Positions 23,417 to 35,194 of a stretch of 64,000 nt of DNA are shown here, piece by piece (the stretch's first letter is position 1; each line of letters begins with the position of its first letter). The position numbers were made by a program, and so were the translations under genes. Origin of the DNA: Scalesia atractyloides. Taxonomy: Eukaryota; Streptophyta; Magnoliopsida; Asterales; Asteraceae. The notes below the pieces were generated by a model that worked only from the letters and a program-made list of their open reading frames with translations, had not been told where the DNA came from and did not search any database. The stretch is from NCBI GenBank assembly GCA_947069175.1, contig CAMTDV010000013.1, positions 33,307,725 through 33,371,724 on the forward strand. Reading direction: 5' to 3'.

Positions 23417-25816
23417 CTAACAGACCGGTGATCTACATTTACGACCGTATAATGCCTCAAACGGTGCTGCCGAAATACTTGTATGATAACTGTTGTTATA
23501 CGAGAATTCCACTAAAGGCAGGTGGATTTCCCAACTATTTCCAAAGTCTACTACGCATGCCCTAAGCATGTCTTCCAAGGTCTGTATGGTCCTTTCGCTT
23601 TGACCATCAGTCTGAGGGTGATAGGCAGTGCTCATATCTAAGCGTGTGCCCAACGCTTTCTGGAGTGACTGCCAGAAGTTGGACGTGAAGCGAGCATCTC
23701 TGTCTGAGATGATGGATGTTGGCACTCCGTGCCGAGAAACTACTTCCTTAATGTAGATGCGAGTCAACTTCTCCATCTTATCTGTTTCATTAATAGCTAG
23801 GAAGTGTGCGGACTTAGTTAAACGATCCACAATCACCCAGATGGTATCGCAACCACCCAAAGTTCGCGGAAGTTTAGTGATGAAATCCATCGAGATCTGA
23901 TCCCATTTCCACACTGGGATCTCAGGTTGTTGAAGTAGCCCCGATGGCTTTTGATACTCTACCTTGACTTTTGCACAAGTCAAACACTTACTCACGTAGG
24001 TGGCTATATCAGCTTTCATGTTGGGCCACCAATACGCAACTTTAAGGTCTTGATACATCTTATCCGAACCAGGATGGACAGAGTATCGGGATTTGTGAGC
24101 TTCGTCCATGACTAGCTCTCTGAGGTTTCCGTAGAGAGGTACCCATATGCGATTCATGAAATACCGGGCTCCATTGGGTTTTACTTCCCAATCGCGTTCC
24201 ATTTTTCCCACCGATTCGGCCTTGATGTTTTCTTCCTTAACTGCTTCTAACTGGGCGTCGCGTATTTGTTCGGGTAGCCCCGAATGAATAGTGAGTTGTA
24301 ATGCTCGTACACGACGAGGTTTCAAGTGTTCCTTCCTACTGAGGGCATCAGCTACCACGTTAGCTTTACCCGGGTGATACCGAATGGCACACTCATAATC
24401 GTTCGAGAGTTCGACCCAGCGACGCTGTCGCATGTTCAACTCCTTCTGATCAAAGATGTGTTTGAGGCTCTTGTGATCTGTATAAATTGTGCACTTTGTT
24501 CCATATAGGTAGTGTCTCCAAATCTTAAGTGCAAATACTACTGCTCCCAATTCCAGGTCATGCGTTGTGTAGTTTTTCTCGTGAACCTTCAATTGTCGGG
24601 ACGCATACGCGATGACCTTATCGCGTTGCATGAGTACGCATCCCAACCCCTGAATGGAAGCATCACAATATACTACAAAGTCATCTGTCCCTTCCGGCAA
24701 GGACAGAATGGGTGCACTGCAAAGTTTCTGTTTGAGCAATTGAAATGCCGCTTCCTGCCTGTCACCCCAAGCATACTTGATGCCTTTCTGGGTGAGGGTG
24801 GTAAGAGGTTGTGCGATCTTTGAAAATCCCTCGATGAAGCGTCTGTAGTAACCAGCCAAACCCAAAAATTGGCGGATCTCTGTCGGTGTCCTGGGTGCCT
24901 CCCAGTTTTTGATAGCTTCTATCTTGGCAGGGTCGACATGGATACCCTTTTCATTTACGATATGCCCGAGAAACTGAACTTCCCGAATCCAGAAATCACA
25001 CTTTGAAAGCTTGGCATATAGCTTCTCCTGTTGAAGTAATCCTAGCAGTAATCGTAGATGTTCAGCATGTTCTTCTTCACTTTTAGAATAGATGAGTATG
25101 TCATCGATGAACACAATGACAAACTTGTCGCGGTATGGTTTACACACACGGTTCATGAGGTCCATGAACACCGCGGGTGCGTTGGTGAGACCGAAGGGCA
25201 TGACCAAGAACTCATAATGGCCATACCGAGTACGAAATGCCGTCTTAGTGATATCCTCCTCCCTGACGCGTAGCTGACGGTAACCGGACCGTAGATCAAT
25301 CTTGGAGTAGTAGCTTGACCCTTGAAGTTGGTCGAAGAGATCGTCGATGCGAGGTAACGGGTATCGGTTCTTGACAGTAACCTTGTTGAGTTCCCTGTAG
25401 TCGATGCACATGCGGAAGGTCCCGTCCTTCTTCTTGACAAAAAGGACTGGAGCTCCCCATGGCGAAGCGCTTGGTCGGATAAATCCCTTTTCTAACAGCT
25501 CCTGAAGTTGGGTAGACAGCTCCTGCAGCTCGGCTGGAGCTAGGCGGTATGGAGCCTTGGCGATAGGAGTTGCATGGTTCGCCAATTCGATTTCAAACTC
25601 CAATTGTCGATGGGGTGGAAGACCAGGTAATTCCTCTGGGAATACATCGGAAAAATCACGGACGACAGGGATGTCTTCTATACGTTTCTCGTCCTTAGGC
25701 TGTTCGGTAACCAGTGCGAGTAAAGCGAAGGAGTTCTTTCTCCGAAGATACTTCTGCGCTTGCATGTAAGAGATGATGTTTGTGACGGCGCCTGCCTTCT
25801 CGCCTTGCACCGTCAA
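23417..25816 (-). pseudogene. Gypsy pol: reverse transcriptase, RNase H, integrase
   Basis: A long open frame of about 800 codons. RT spans roughly residues 60-300: VKKKDGTFRMCIDYRELNK near 130 and the catalytic FIDDIL box near 236. RNase H follows, with YCDAS near 385 and YTDHKSLKHIF near 455. Integrase has a zinc-binding HHCC region (HPG...CLTCAKVK, about 585-620), the first Asp in WDQISMDFITKLP (about 645), the second in IISDRDARFTSNFW (about 710) and Glu in DGQSERTIQTLEDML. The module makes and integrates element cDNA. It opens without a natural ATG because a frameshift separates it from the protease, and it ends early at a TAG. The gene order RT-RNase H-integrase defines Ty3/gypsy. Confidence 0.93.
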
Positions 25817-26199
25817 GATTTCGTCGTTAGAGAGCGGAATACGGATAGATTTTTCGAAGCAGAGAACTTCAGCCGGACGTCGGATAGCCAGTCCATTCCG
25901 ACTACCACGTCAAAACTACCCAGGGTAGTTGTCATCAGATCAATGGTAAAAGTGTGACCCGCGAGTTTGAGTTGACAGCCGGATACTATATGGGTCACAT
26001 CTACGGATTTACCATCTGCTAGTTCTATGACATAAGGGGTCTCTAAGGGTTTAGGCGTGAGATTTAGGTTCTTCCTAAAAGACTCAGATATAAAGCTCCT
26101 ATCCGCACCCGTATCAAAAAGCACAGCAGCAAAATGTTCATTAAGGGGAAACTTACCGGTGACCACGTTCGAGTCTTTTCTGGCCTCTCCGCGGCGCAA
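25813..26199 (-). pseudogene. Gypsy aspartic protease
   Basis: The minus frame contains the active-site motif LFDTGADRSFIS near residue 27 and the second conserved block VVVGMDWLS near residue 98. The frame is lost just after this; the downstream protease-RT linker (a VLCFEKSIRIPLS stretch) is in the pol frame, implying a small indel near 25880-25900. It would cleave the Gag-Pol polyprotein. Confidence 0.85.
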
Positions 26200-27386
26200 T
26201 GTAAATGCGCGACCTTTGGCACCTCCTGTGCCGCCATTTCCATTGTTGTGGTTGTTATTGTTGTTGTTGTGGTTATTGTGGTTGTGGTTGTTCCCACCAT
26301 TGTTGTTGTTGTTACGGAGCTGTGGGCAGTCTCTTTTGAAGTGGGCAGTGCTACCACACTGATAGCATCCCGGTTAACTCCCTGTTGTGGGCCTTGGGGT
26401 TGATTTTGGTTCTGTCGGGACATGATTTCCCCACGACAATCCTTTGCCGCATGTCCCATCTTGCCACATCGTTGGCAGCGATTCCCGGCACAAGGGCCGT
26501 GATGGTGAAGATTACAGCGGGTGCACTGCGGCTTTCGACCTACATAGCCGCTTGCGTTCTGGTTGTTGTTGTTGTTGGCGGGCTGATTTTGGTGACCCCG
26601 GTGGCTGTTGTAATGATTGAACCATTTCTGGTTCCCCTGTTGTGGCTGGGATGACGAAAGACTGTCGAGCAGACGAGTCTTCAAACTTTCTTTTATTATC
26701 AAGGGCAACTTCAGTCGTACCCCGAGCTGGCAACTTCTTTTGTTCCACCGCCTTATCGGTGAGTTTGTGCGCCAATCTAATTGCTTGATGTTCCGTTGCA
26801 GGGTTACTAGCCATTACCATACCCTGAATCTCCGGAACCAACCCCCAAGGTAGAACTCGAGTCGTTTCTCCACAGTGTTGGCCAGATCGGGACATAGAAA
26901 TACCAAGTCATGATGTTTTGCTGTGTATGCTTCGATTTCAGGTCCCACCATCTTGTGGTTCCATAATGTTTGCTCCAACTGTTGCACTCTGTCTCGCGGA
27001 CAGTACTCTTCTTTGATTAGGGCCTTAAACTCGGCCCAGACCATGGCATTTGCAGCAATAAGTCCACGCGTTTGGACTTGTGCATTCCACCAAGTTAGCG
27101 CCCCATCTTTCAGTGTTGAGGCTGCATACTTGACCTTGTTGGCCTCCAGACAGTTGCACATTTCAAATACTGATTCAGATTTTTTGATCCAGCGGACCAG
27201 TCCTATGGGTCCTTCTGCCCCCGAGAATTTGCTTGGTTTCGCGTCGAGGAACATCTTGTATGGGTTAAAACCCCCTCCTGCCGGTTGGTTCTGAACACCC
27301 GCTAGAGCTGCGTTCACGTGCTCTTGAATCATGGCAGCTAGTTCTTCGGGCGTCATGTTAAGGTTTCCACGTCGTCCAGTTGCCAT
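26064..27386 (-). pseudogene. Gypsy gag with zinc knuckle
   Basis: The start ATG is at 27386 (MATGRRGNLNMTPEELAAMI). The capsid region reads FSGAEGPIGLVRWIKKSESVF, WWNAQVQTRGL and FKALIKEEYCPRDRVQQLEQ, then shifts frame near 26820 into NPATEHQAIRLAHKLTDKAV and shifts again. A CCHC knuckle CQRCGKMGHAAKDC lies at 26477-26436, preceded by a CTRCNLHHHGPC segment. A long GTT/GGT-type repeat (26235-26320) encodes low-complexity sequence. The protein packages the RNA into particles. Two or more frameshifts make this copy defective. Confidence 0.85.
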
Positions 27387-27646
27387 TTAGATCTTCGAAA
27401 AACAACATAAACACACCCCGATAAGTCTATATATCCAATATAGTTATCCTACTTCGTACTTAAATAATTATCAAGTTATGTCAACTCAAATATATTAAAT
27501 AGTCAAAAGAAATACTTGATTAAATGAAGTTTCAACGTCTTACAAAGTGCCAACCAAACATATGAATTCACTATAAAGTCTCAAGTTTAAACACAAGTGG
27601 GAAAATAAATGGACTGAAGGAAAGTAAATAAAATAAGCGAGACGTG
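27387..27646 (-). other. Short gap between leader ORF and gag
   Basis: AT-rich noncoding sequence inside the gypsy leader. I see no motif other than a possible initiation context for gag. Confidence 0.4.
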
Positions 27647-28281
27647 TCAGTCGTCTACGTCTCCATCCCCCAAATCACTGTCGTTGCCGTCATCCTGCGC
27701 GGCATTCCCGGCTTCTACAGCTGGATCCTCCTCCGGATCCTCCTCTGGATCCTCCTCTGGGTCCTCCTCTGGATCCTCTTCAGGGTCCTCCTCTGGATCC
27801 TCTTCCGGATCCTCCTCTACCGGCACTGGAGGGGCCGGTGCTGGTGCAGGTGCTTGATTTTGCTCTAGCTCCTGAATGCTCCAACTATTTTCCAGGACTT
27901 GTCTTCGAGCCAGTCGGCTCTTATCTGCTCAGCACGCAGATCTCTGGCTAAGGTGTTACGAGCTATCTTACTCGTATGTTGCTCTTCCTTGAGCGAGTCG
28001 GTTTTACCTGTCAGTTGTCGGATCATCCATCCCTGTGCTAGGATGGTTTCCTGCATTCTTTCTAACTGTTCTTGTTGTTTCTGTATCATGTTTCTAAGTA
28101 GGTCATTTCCTACTTCTACCAAGTTAACCGGTTCAACCGGCACAGCGATGGTTGGGAGTGATGACGACTCCTCCCCCAGAGCGAACCTTTTCCTCGCAGC
28201 TGAACGTGTCTCCACGCCATAAGATGGTAAGGGTTCCACCATAGGTGCCTTTCCTGGCGCTCTTGGTGGCGTAAGTTTGTC

Positions 28282-28323
<42 letters not shown>

Positions 28324-28326
28324 CAT
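27647..28326 (-). pseudogene. Leader ORF upstream of gypsy gag (poly-Ser, coiled coil, EEDP repeats)
   Basis: An ORF lies between PBS and gag on the coding strand. It starts at 28326 with a run of about 14 Ser codons (a TCA/ATG-strand GAT microsatellite), then KLTPPRAPGKAPMVEPL, a conserved-looking GVETRSAARKRFALGEE block, and a coiled coil (LLRNMIQKQQEQLERMQET, then KEEQHTSKIARNTLARDLRA). The frame stops at 27865. In the adjacent frame sequence continues as SIQELEQNQAPAPAPAPP, then several EEDPEEDPEE repeats and a terminal DDGNDSDLGDGDVDD ending at 27647, so one frameshift is likely. I do not recognise a family function. Amino-acid patterning argues for a real protein, not chance. Confidence 0.6.
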
Positions 28327-28515
28327 TGCCTGTTAGGTTGTGTAGTTAGTTACGAGTTGCATTCATTTCTTACTATGCATTCATATTCTTCATAACACAG
28401 TTGTGGTACATCACATATCAAGATATAACAGTTCGGGGCCAAACTACGTCTAGTGTCGTGTATTCAGCTATAGTTTAGGTCTACTTCTAATGCAAACCTG
28501 GTTCTCTATAGCTAG

Positions 28516-28529
28516 TGGCTCTGATACCA
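28516..28529 (-). other. Gypsy primer-binding site (tRNA-iMet)
   Basis: The minus strand reads TGGTATCAGAGCCA three bases from the right LTR. It is complementary to the 3' end of plant initiator tRNA-Met and fixes the 5' end of the element on the right. Confidence 0.93.
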
Positions 28530-28532
28530 ATC

Positions 28533-31425
28533 TGTCACACCCTCAATTTCCAGTTGCGGAGTTTTACCGCGAGGCGTGTGAACAAACCAGAATCTGAAAC
28601 ACTAGTACGTCGAACGACTCTATATGATTTGATAATACGTTTTCCAAAAATCATTTGTTTAACCATTCATCATAGATTTTATATTGTCTTAGTTAGTTAC
28701 CAATGTTTAGCGGAAGCATTAGTTTTTATGGTTGAGCGGAAGCATAGAATAAGTAGTGAAACGGGCGCCAACACAAACGCCAAAACAAATGAAAAACCCA
28801 AAACAATGTTTGTAAATGAGACTCGATAAAAGATGTCTTGATCAATGCAAGTGAGTGCACCTAGAGCTCCTAGCGTCCTGAGAAACATGTAAAGAAACAA
28901 GTGTCAACATTAAAGATGAGTGAGTTCACAGGTTTTCATAAATTCGTTTGTTCGGTTATGAGTTTGTTTCCCCCGTTATCCCTAACCCGGGATAACGATT
29001 TAGTTCCATTATTCCCAACCCGGAATAATACCGATAGTTCCATTATTCCTTAACCGGAATAATAATGATGTTGGTTCCATTATTCCAAACCCGGAATAAT
29101 AAAGTTGTTGTTTCCATTATCCCTAACCCGGGATAATATAGTTGTTGTTTCCATTATCCCTAACCCGGGATAATATAGTTATTGTTTCCATTATCCCCAA
29201 CCCGGGATAATATAGTTGATTCGTAATTAAGTTCAATGTTAACATATATAGGTAGCTAGCCTAAAGTTATGTCACGTAAGTGTTCGCGATCGAAGCTGAC
29301 TGTTGTGCCTCCGTGTTGCCAGGCCTATCACTGACCATGGCGAAGTTAGGCCAAATTATTCACCCGTTGACCATACCCGGTCGGCTAGCGCGACTAGCTC
29401 GGATGGGGCTTGTCGGGCCCAGTAGTACTACTTATAATTTCCCCGCTATTAAAACCCAATACTAACGATCCGAGAGATTGTCGAGGACTTATGTGATATA
29501 GCTGCTTAGTGACCATAACATTACATTAACATCAACTTAGTTACCGAATAGTTATGTGACGTTAATTTCGTATAACGTAAAGAGATTGAGTTTGAAGAGT
29601 GTATACATGTTTCTCCCCCTGTTGTTTAAAAACCGGATAAAGTTAGGGGCCGTGAACTCACCTTTAGTTGCTCGGTTAGTGTAACACAGAAGTTGCAAAT
29701 GATGGGACCGCTAATTGCGTCCTAATAAACCAATTGATTCCAAGTCAATGTGTGAACACACTAATACAAATTCTACACATAATTTACGCACAAAGTGATA
29801 CACACAATCAAAATCCCTAACACTCAAACATGCATGCAAGTATCCTCATGTGATCATAGTAATCAAAACAATTTATCATGAACATAATCCAATCCATGCA
29901 ACACTTTGGTGCACACATTCACAAGTTATCAAATTTCAGCTTACATACACATAATTCGGCTGTTTTCTAGGATTTTTATATAATAGTTCCAACGTTCCAA
30001 AAATTCCAATTAATTTACAGCAGGTGCCAACTATACTGTAGAAATTTATATAAAATTTTCAAGTCCTAATACTTTACCAATTATCCATAAATTTTAATAT
30101 ACTAGGCTGCAGTCAGATTCGTCGCTTTCTGACTGCAGTCCACGGAAGAATTTATTTAAAAATCACTGATCGTCCAATTAACAAAATTCCAGTTGGAGTT
30201 GCCCGGAAATTTCCATACCTAGTTGCTGTACAAATTTCATGATTTGACTCCCTACAGATTATAAAATCCAACTCGATAAACAACTAACAAAATTTCAGGA
30301 TTTTCACAGCTTTAGTTACTGTTCTTAATTGGCCACTTAAAAATATCAAACGACTTCAGAAAAATATGAATCCAGCGCCATTAGATTCGTTATTCAAATC
30401 TCTACGTTGTAGACTTCAGAAAATCCGTTTTTCGACAACTAATGACCGAGTTACAGCCAGTTGAAGTCGGCTGTAACTATCACTCAGCAACTTGTTTCAG
30501 CATTTTATCACCACTAATTCGCATAAACCGTCGATATAATGAACCTAGGCGATCAAGAACTGATTTTTCCAATCATAGATCAATACATATATCATATCCA
30601 TGCAAACCCTAATTAATATCTCTAGTTTTTATAAACAAAACACACTTGCTAACTATGAGTTCCAAAAACAATCATACATGCAAACTATGATAAATCAGCC
30701 GATTAACAACATAATCACTACATTCAAACACATATAATCCGAATATGATCTTGCAAACAATTATAAATCCTAACCTTTAATATCAAGCTTAATGAACCGT
30801 GAGTAAGATGAGGAACCGATGACCAAGGATAATTGTGACCGAGAAGATCCGTGACCGAGAAGGGATGTTGTTCGCGACCGGGAAGAAGTAGTAGGCTGTT
30901 TTGCGATCGAGGAGGTGAACAAGTGGAAGAGATGGGCTGTTTGCGACCGAGATGATGAAGGAAAGCTACCGTCGGCTGTTTGCTATTAGGGTTTTGTGTT
31001 TTTGTTTTGTGAAATCAAACTCATGCATGTATGTGTTTATATAGCGTAAAGGGTGAAGGTAAAGGGGAATGGGTTTGCGGTTTGGGTTGCACGCGGCCGA
31101 GAGTGGTTTGGGTGGGGCGGTTTGGGTTTAAAACTTGATCCCCAAGTTTGGTTAACTCCTTGAGTCGCAAGGAATCAAGGTTGGTTCGTGTCGCGGTTCG
31201 GTTCGGTTCGTGTACATATTTATTATATATGTTTCGTAACTAAAACAATTCACGTAATCGAACATCACATATTCACCAACTCACAAACGTTCATACACAT
31301 AGCACGTAATTAGTTTGACAAGTTCACTAAATTATCATAACTATTTAGAGCGTGCAAATTCAAGTCTCCGAATTAATAACCGTGAAGTAGTGCGTTTAAG
31401 TTATCCGAAAAACCGGGATGTCACA
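28533..31425 (-). repeat. Gypsy 5' LTR (2893 bp)
   Basis: Partner of 19706-22559, nearly identical over its length. It differs by scattered substitutions and by carrying seven hairpins (28975-29211) where the other has six. It ends in GATGTCACA followed by the GTTGT duplication. Confidence 0.93.
28975..29211. repeat. Array of seven hairpins with NANCCC loops
   Basis: Same design as 20147-20344 with one additional ATTATCCC/GGGATAAT unit with a TAACCC loop. The copy-number difference between the two LTRs of one element must have arisen after insertion or during reverse transcription. Confidence 0.88.
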
Positions 31426-31430
31426 GTTGT

Positions 31431-32867
31431 GGAGGTGGTTGTGGTGATGGTTGTGGAGGTGGTGATGGTGATAGTTGTGGAGTTGGTGCAACATTCGGTG
31501 CTCCATCAGCTTTCTTCTGCAGTTTACGCTGGACCGAGCTTTTGGAGAGTTTGTCTTTCTAGATGCTGGCCTCTTCAAGCGTTTTGTTGTTGGCCTCTTA
31601 GATGTCTTGAGAACAGGAGTATCGTTGTTAGACTCAGATGGTACATAAGTAGTATCGTCTTCTCCTATCTCTTTTCTTTTCCTCTTCTCAGCCTTTTGTC
31701 GTCCTTCAGCCAAACGCTCTAACTCTTTCTCTGTAGCTCTTTCTTTTTCCCCGGCAATCCTATCCTTTGAATCAGTACTAGAGGAGGATGTCTCTTCATC
31801 TCTACCGACTTCACCGCCAAAAGCCTGTTGCTCTATATCAGCTGCAACAGTCTTAATATTCTCTTCAGTCTCTGGCACATCGATCAAACTTGTGCCAGCC
31901 GATGCACGCTTCTTTTGCTGAGGGGAAAGGAGGAAGATGTGGCAACTTGTTTTCTTTTTGTCCCCTTACCCCTTTTTATCTTCTTTTGTTTACCAAACGC
32001 TTCTCTTCGGTACAAATCCATCCAACGCGTCAATCTCTTCATTCTCATCTCCACTGTCATCCTTTCTCCACTTTCCCTTGGGCGGTGCCACATAATCTTT
32101 GTCTGTAATAAGCCCAAAAACTGACTTAGCATTCGGGAAGGCATTCAAATGAAGATTCATCTTTTTCAGAGTAGACACATCCATGTGTTCGAGCCTCAGG
32201 ATATCTTCTTTCTTTTTCTTCAGGTTTTTGTTGAGATGATCCAGCAACATCTGTACAAACCTTGGGTACTGGAGAAATTTTTCTTTCTGAATATTATGTA
32301 CCATCTGCAGAAATATAAGCCTCGAGAAGTTGTATGGCAGATTCAGGATTAGTGTTGTGATCATGCACATTTGGTAATCACCAAGTCATCAAAGCCCCCT
32401 TTTCTGTGACTGAGAGCGTGAAGAATACAGTGAGTAATATATCTGAAGGGCACGCTCAAATTACCCTTCTTGAACGATGCAGTGTTGACGAATCCTGTGT
32501 ACCCCATCCTGTTGAAGTACCCCTTGACCATGTATTCAGGATAACTAGTTGGGTCTTCTTCATGATCCTTGAACTCCAACACTATTCGGATAAAATCTTC
32601 AGTGATTTTGACTTGAATATCTTCGTTATTAATCCTCACTACAGGAAAAATAACGTTCACTTCCTCATTGTATTCAGCGGCATCCCAGAAGTATTCGACG
32701 TGCGACCAGTAAGCCATGTGTCTGTCAGTAAGAGCCTTCGTAATTGGCAGTCGACTAAAAAAATCTAACATTTCTCTATACGCTGCGATCTCTGGAATGT
32801 TTTCGTCTAATAAACAACAAATGTTGTGGAATGGATAAAACGAAGACTTTTTGATCTGCATACACAA
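31431..32867 (-). pseudogene. Copia ORF3, N-terminal half
   Basis: It begins at the ATG at 32867 on the minus strand. The globular N-terminal domain (32867-32361) reads FYPFHNICCLLDENIPEIAA, YREMLDFFSRLPITKALTD, SHVEYFWDAAEYNEEVNVIF, MVKGYFNRMGYTGFVNTA and ILHALSHRKGGFDDL. After a frame change, YPRFVQMLLDHL and a Lys/Glu-rich region follow (32370-31990), then 31887-31500 with KRKRKEIGEDDTTYVPSES and basic KRPTTKRLKRPASRK. It ends in a Pro/Gln-rich linker into which the gypsy element inserted. The domain resembles proteins I recall from Asteraceae repeat annotation; its function is unknown. No catalytic motif is visible. It starts about 2 kb downstream of pol, in the same orientation. Confidence 0.7.
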
Positions 32868-34940
32868 AAATTCCCAACACTTAGAAAAATTTTCAAAATT
32901 TTCACATTTTTATCACTCGTACGAGTCACCATTCGAACGATTCTGATAATCACTTAACAATTTAGGTTTGAACAGTCTCGCTTGTACGAGTTGTGCCTCG
33001 TACGAGTCAAAGAGTTTTATAACGTTAAGGACTTACTCGTACGAACGATTACTCGTACGAACGATCACTCGTACGAGTGATGATAATAAACTGACTTTAA
33101 AAAGCTTACTCGTACGAGCGACTATTTGTATGAGTCATGAATCGCACAAAATAACACCTTTTCAAACCGAACTTAAAACGTGTAAATTTTAACAAATTGA
33201 ATGATGATTTAGAGGTTAAAAGGGCCGAGTTGTACGATTTTGAGTTCAATTTTACATTTTACCGGTCTAATTATCCTAAATCAACGTTTTATGTTCTTAT
33301 GACGGCTCAAAACTTGTATTAGTACATTTCCCATCGAAAGAGATGTGCAAATCAACCTCCCTGAAGTCAAAGATATGTGATATGATCAAGAAAAATGAAG
33401 AATGATCTGGATCGCACAAAGAGTTTTTTCAATTGCACAAAGTCACTTATGTGACTCGTGCAAGTGAAAGCCCCTTTTATACTTACCAAGTCATTCGTAC
33501 GAGTGATGCCTCGTACGAATAAGGCTTTTTATCACTCGTACGAGTCAGATAGTCACTCGTACGAGCCAGTTCCTATCACTTGTTTTCTTTTCAGATTTTT
33601 GTGAAATTATTTGTTTTAAAGACCCACTCAGTTAACCAAGTCCAAGTTATTGACCTTTGTTAACCAATTTGCCTACCAAGTCCAAGTTAATGACCTTGGT
33701 TGACCACTGTTTGACCAAAACAGATGTTTTTCATGTGTTTTTGAATTGATTTTTTTTAAGAACCTAATGAACTTTTAGATGTTTTTCTTTTCAGATTAGC
33801 TCCCAGCACGTAACCTTCCAGCTTTCCTTCAGCAAGTGTCGCTTTAGACTTGGATACACGGTTTTTCCATCATCGGTAGACGAAGATCTAAGATAGAAGA
33901 TTGCTAAAAATAAACTGAAAATCTTTATGGGTTTTTCTGAAAAGAGAAAATAAAGTAAGTAAAAACATATTTACAGATATAATTTTTTGTGACTTTTGTA
34001 TTAGAGGATTATATCATTGTTTAGACATATCACAAGTACCGTTGATCTTGGTAATACTTTAAGTTTTCAAATAGATTTTCTTAGATTGCCAATATACTTA
34101 TCCACTTAAACCTCGACATGTTTCTCAATTGTTTCAAGATATGTTATGTAAAATTAAGGAACATGAAATAACTATGTTTCCCATCTCAGGATATACTCCC
34201 GCATCGAGATTCCCAGAATTTCATCTCACAAGTGAATATATCTAACTGATATCTCTCACAGGTGAATATATTTAACTGATATCTGTAAATGGTGAATTGC
34301 GAGACCTTGAGAGCTCAGGTTAGTACTTCCGTACAGAGAAAAAGATGAAGGCTCAACTTTAGGTGGTGTTCCGTTTAGGAATCTTTTTGTACTGCAGATG
34401 TCATATCTTTTTATGACATGTACTAATTTTTTATGCAGCTTTTGTAGGTGAATAATGCGCAAAGTATCATACAAGTTCTAGGTCATTGCCGACATAAAAT
34501 CAGAAGAACTCGTATAGTACCCCAGATATCAACAAAATATAAAGACCTAGTATTACAGAATCTCGCATTCTCTCAAACGAAATTTCGGAGTACTAAGTCC
34601 ATATATCCAAGAGATGTCGATTCACAAATTACTCAGTTTTTCTTTTAGTTTTATTTCTTGCAAAAAATAATTTACTAAACATGTGAAGCCTACTGGCTCA
34701 TCATTAGAAAGACCTGTTTGAAAAACTTGTTTAAACATTCCATATCCTTAGGATACTATGATAGCCTACTGATGTAATATCATTACTTCTTATTCACAGA
34801 ACTCCTTTTGCCCTCTTAAAGTTTTTTTTGTATTTTTCATAACTTTTTCTCCCCCTAAAATCAAAAACATATTTTTGGATTTTTGTTTTAAAGAAAGTAA
34901 GAAAAGTATTTACATAAAAGCATGTGTCATACCGATGAGG
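32868..34940 (-). other. Spacer between copia pol and ORF3, rich in CTCGTACGAG palindromes
   Basis: About 2 kb without supported coding. Six exact CTCGTACGAG palindromes lie at 32916, 32997, 33068, 33109, 33535 and 33556, along with many one-base variants. A 30-bp direct repeat (GTGAATATAT with AACTGATATC) is at 34224-34283. The 33600-33720 part repeats CCAAGTCCAAGTTA with TGACCTTGGTT. It could hold a promoter or splice acceptor for an ORF3 message, but I cannot define one. Confidence 0.6.
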
Positions 34941-35194
34941 ATCATGTTAAGTCCTCGTCATCCTCAAACTCAACCTCATGAATATCCCCTATGTCAGATT
35001 TCTTAAACCATTTAATTTTAAAAGATTTTGAAATCTTGATCGATCAAATGCTTTGGTATAAAAATCAGCTTTTTGGTCATCAGTGTGGATTTTTCAATTC
35101 GAACCAACTTTTTCTCGTAACAATCATGGATAAAGTGGGGCCGAAATTCAATATGTTTAGTGCGTGAGTGTTGAACCGGGTTTTTGGTGGTATC
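34941..35194 (-). pseudogene. Copia RNase H, C-terminal fragment
   Basis: The minus strand from the insertion point reads DTTKNPVQHSRTKHIEFR, then HFIHDCYEKKLVRI, the classic end of copia RNase H, followed by a shifted KAFDRSRF-like tail and stops near 34940. Its N-terminal half lies at 42927-43385, on the other side of the nested gypsy element. The two halves meet exactly at the duplicated AATTG, with the frame matching across one TSD copy. Confidence 0.85.

Larger units (their letters stand above)
19706..31425 (-). mobile_element. Tekay/chromovirus-like Ty3/gypsy element nested in copia ORF3
   Basis: Two ~2.87-kb LTRs bound an internal region with gag, protease, RT, RNase H and integrase on the minus strand. 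GTTGT flanks it at 19701-19705 and 31426-31430. The host sequence on both sides is the same Pro/Gln-coding repeat of ORF3, so the insertion point is clear. A PBS for initiator tRNA-Met lies next to the right LTR. The LTRs are nearly identical by eye apart from small differences and one extra hairpin unit, so the insertion is fairly recent. The pol ORF is long but gag and the gag-pol junction are frameshifted. Confidence 0.93.

Noticed and set aside
25153..25440. Short overlapping frames antisense or shifted to gypsy pol
   Set aside because: They lie inside the well-supported RT frame and are shadows of it.
27644..27868. Plus-strand frame rich in Ile, Leu and Trp resembling a membrane protein
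   Set aside because: It is the antisense of the EEDP-encoding repeat of the leader ORF.
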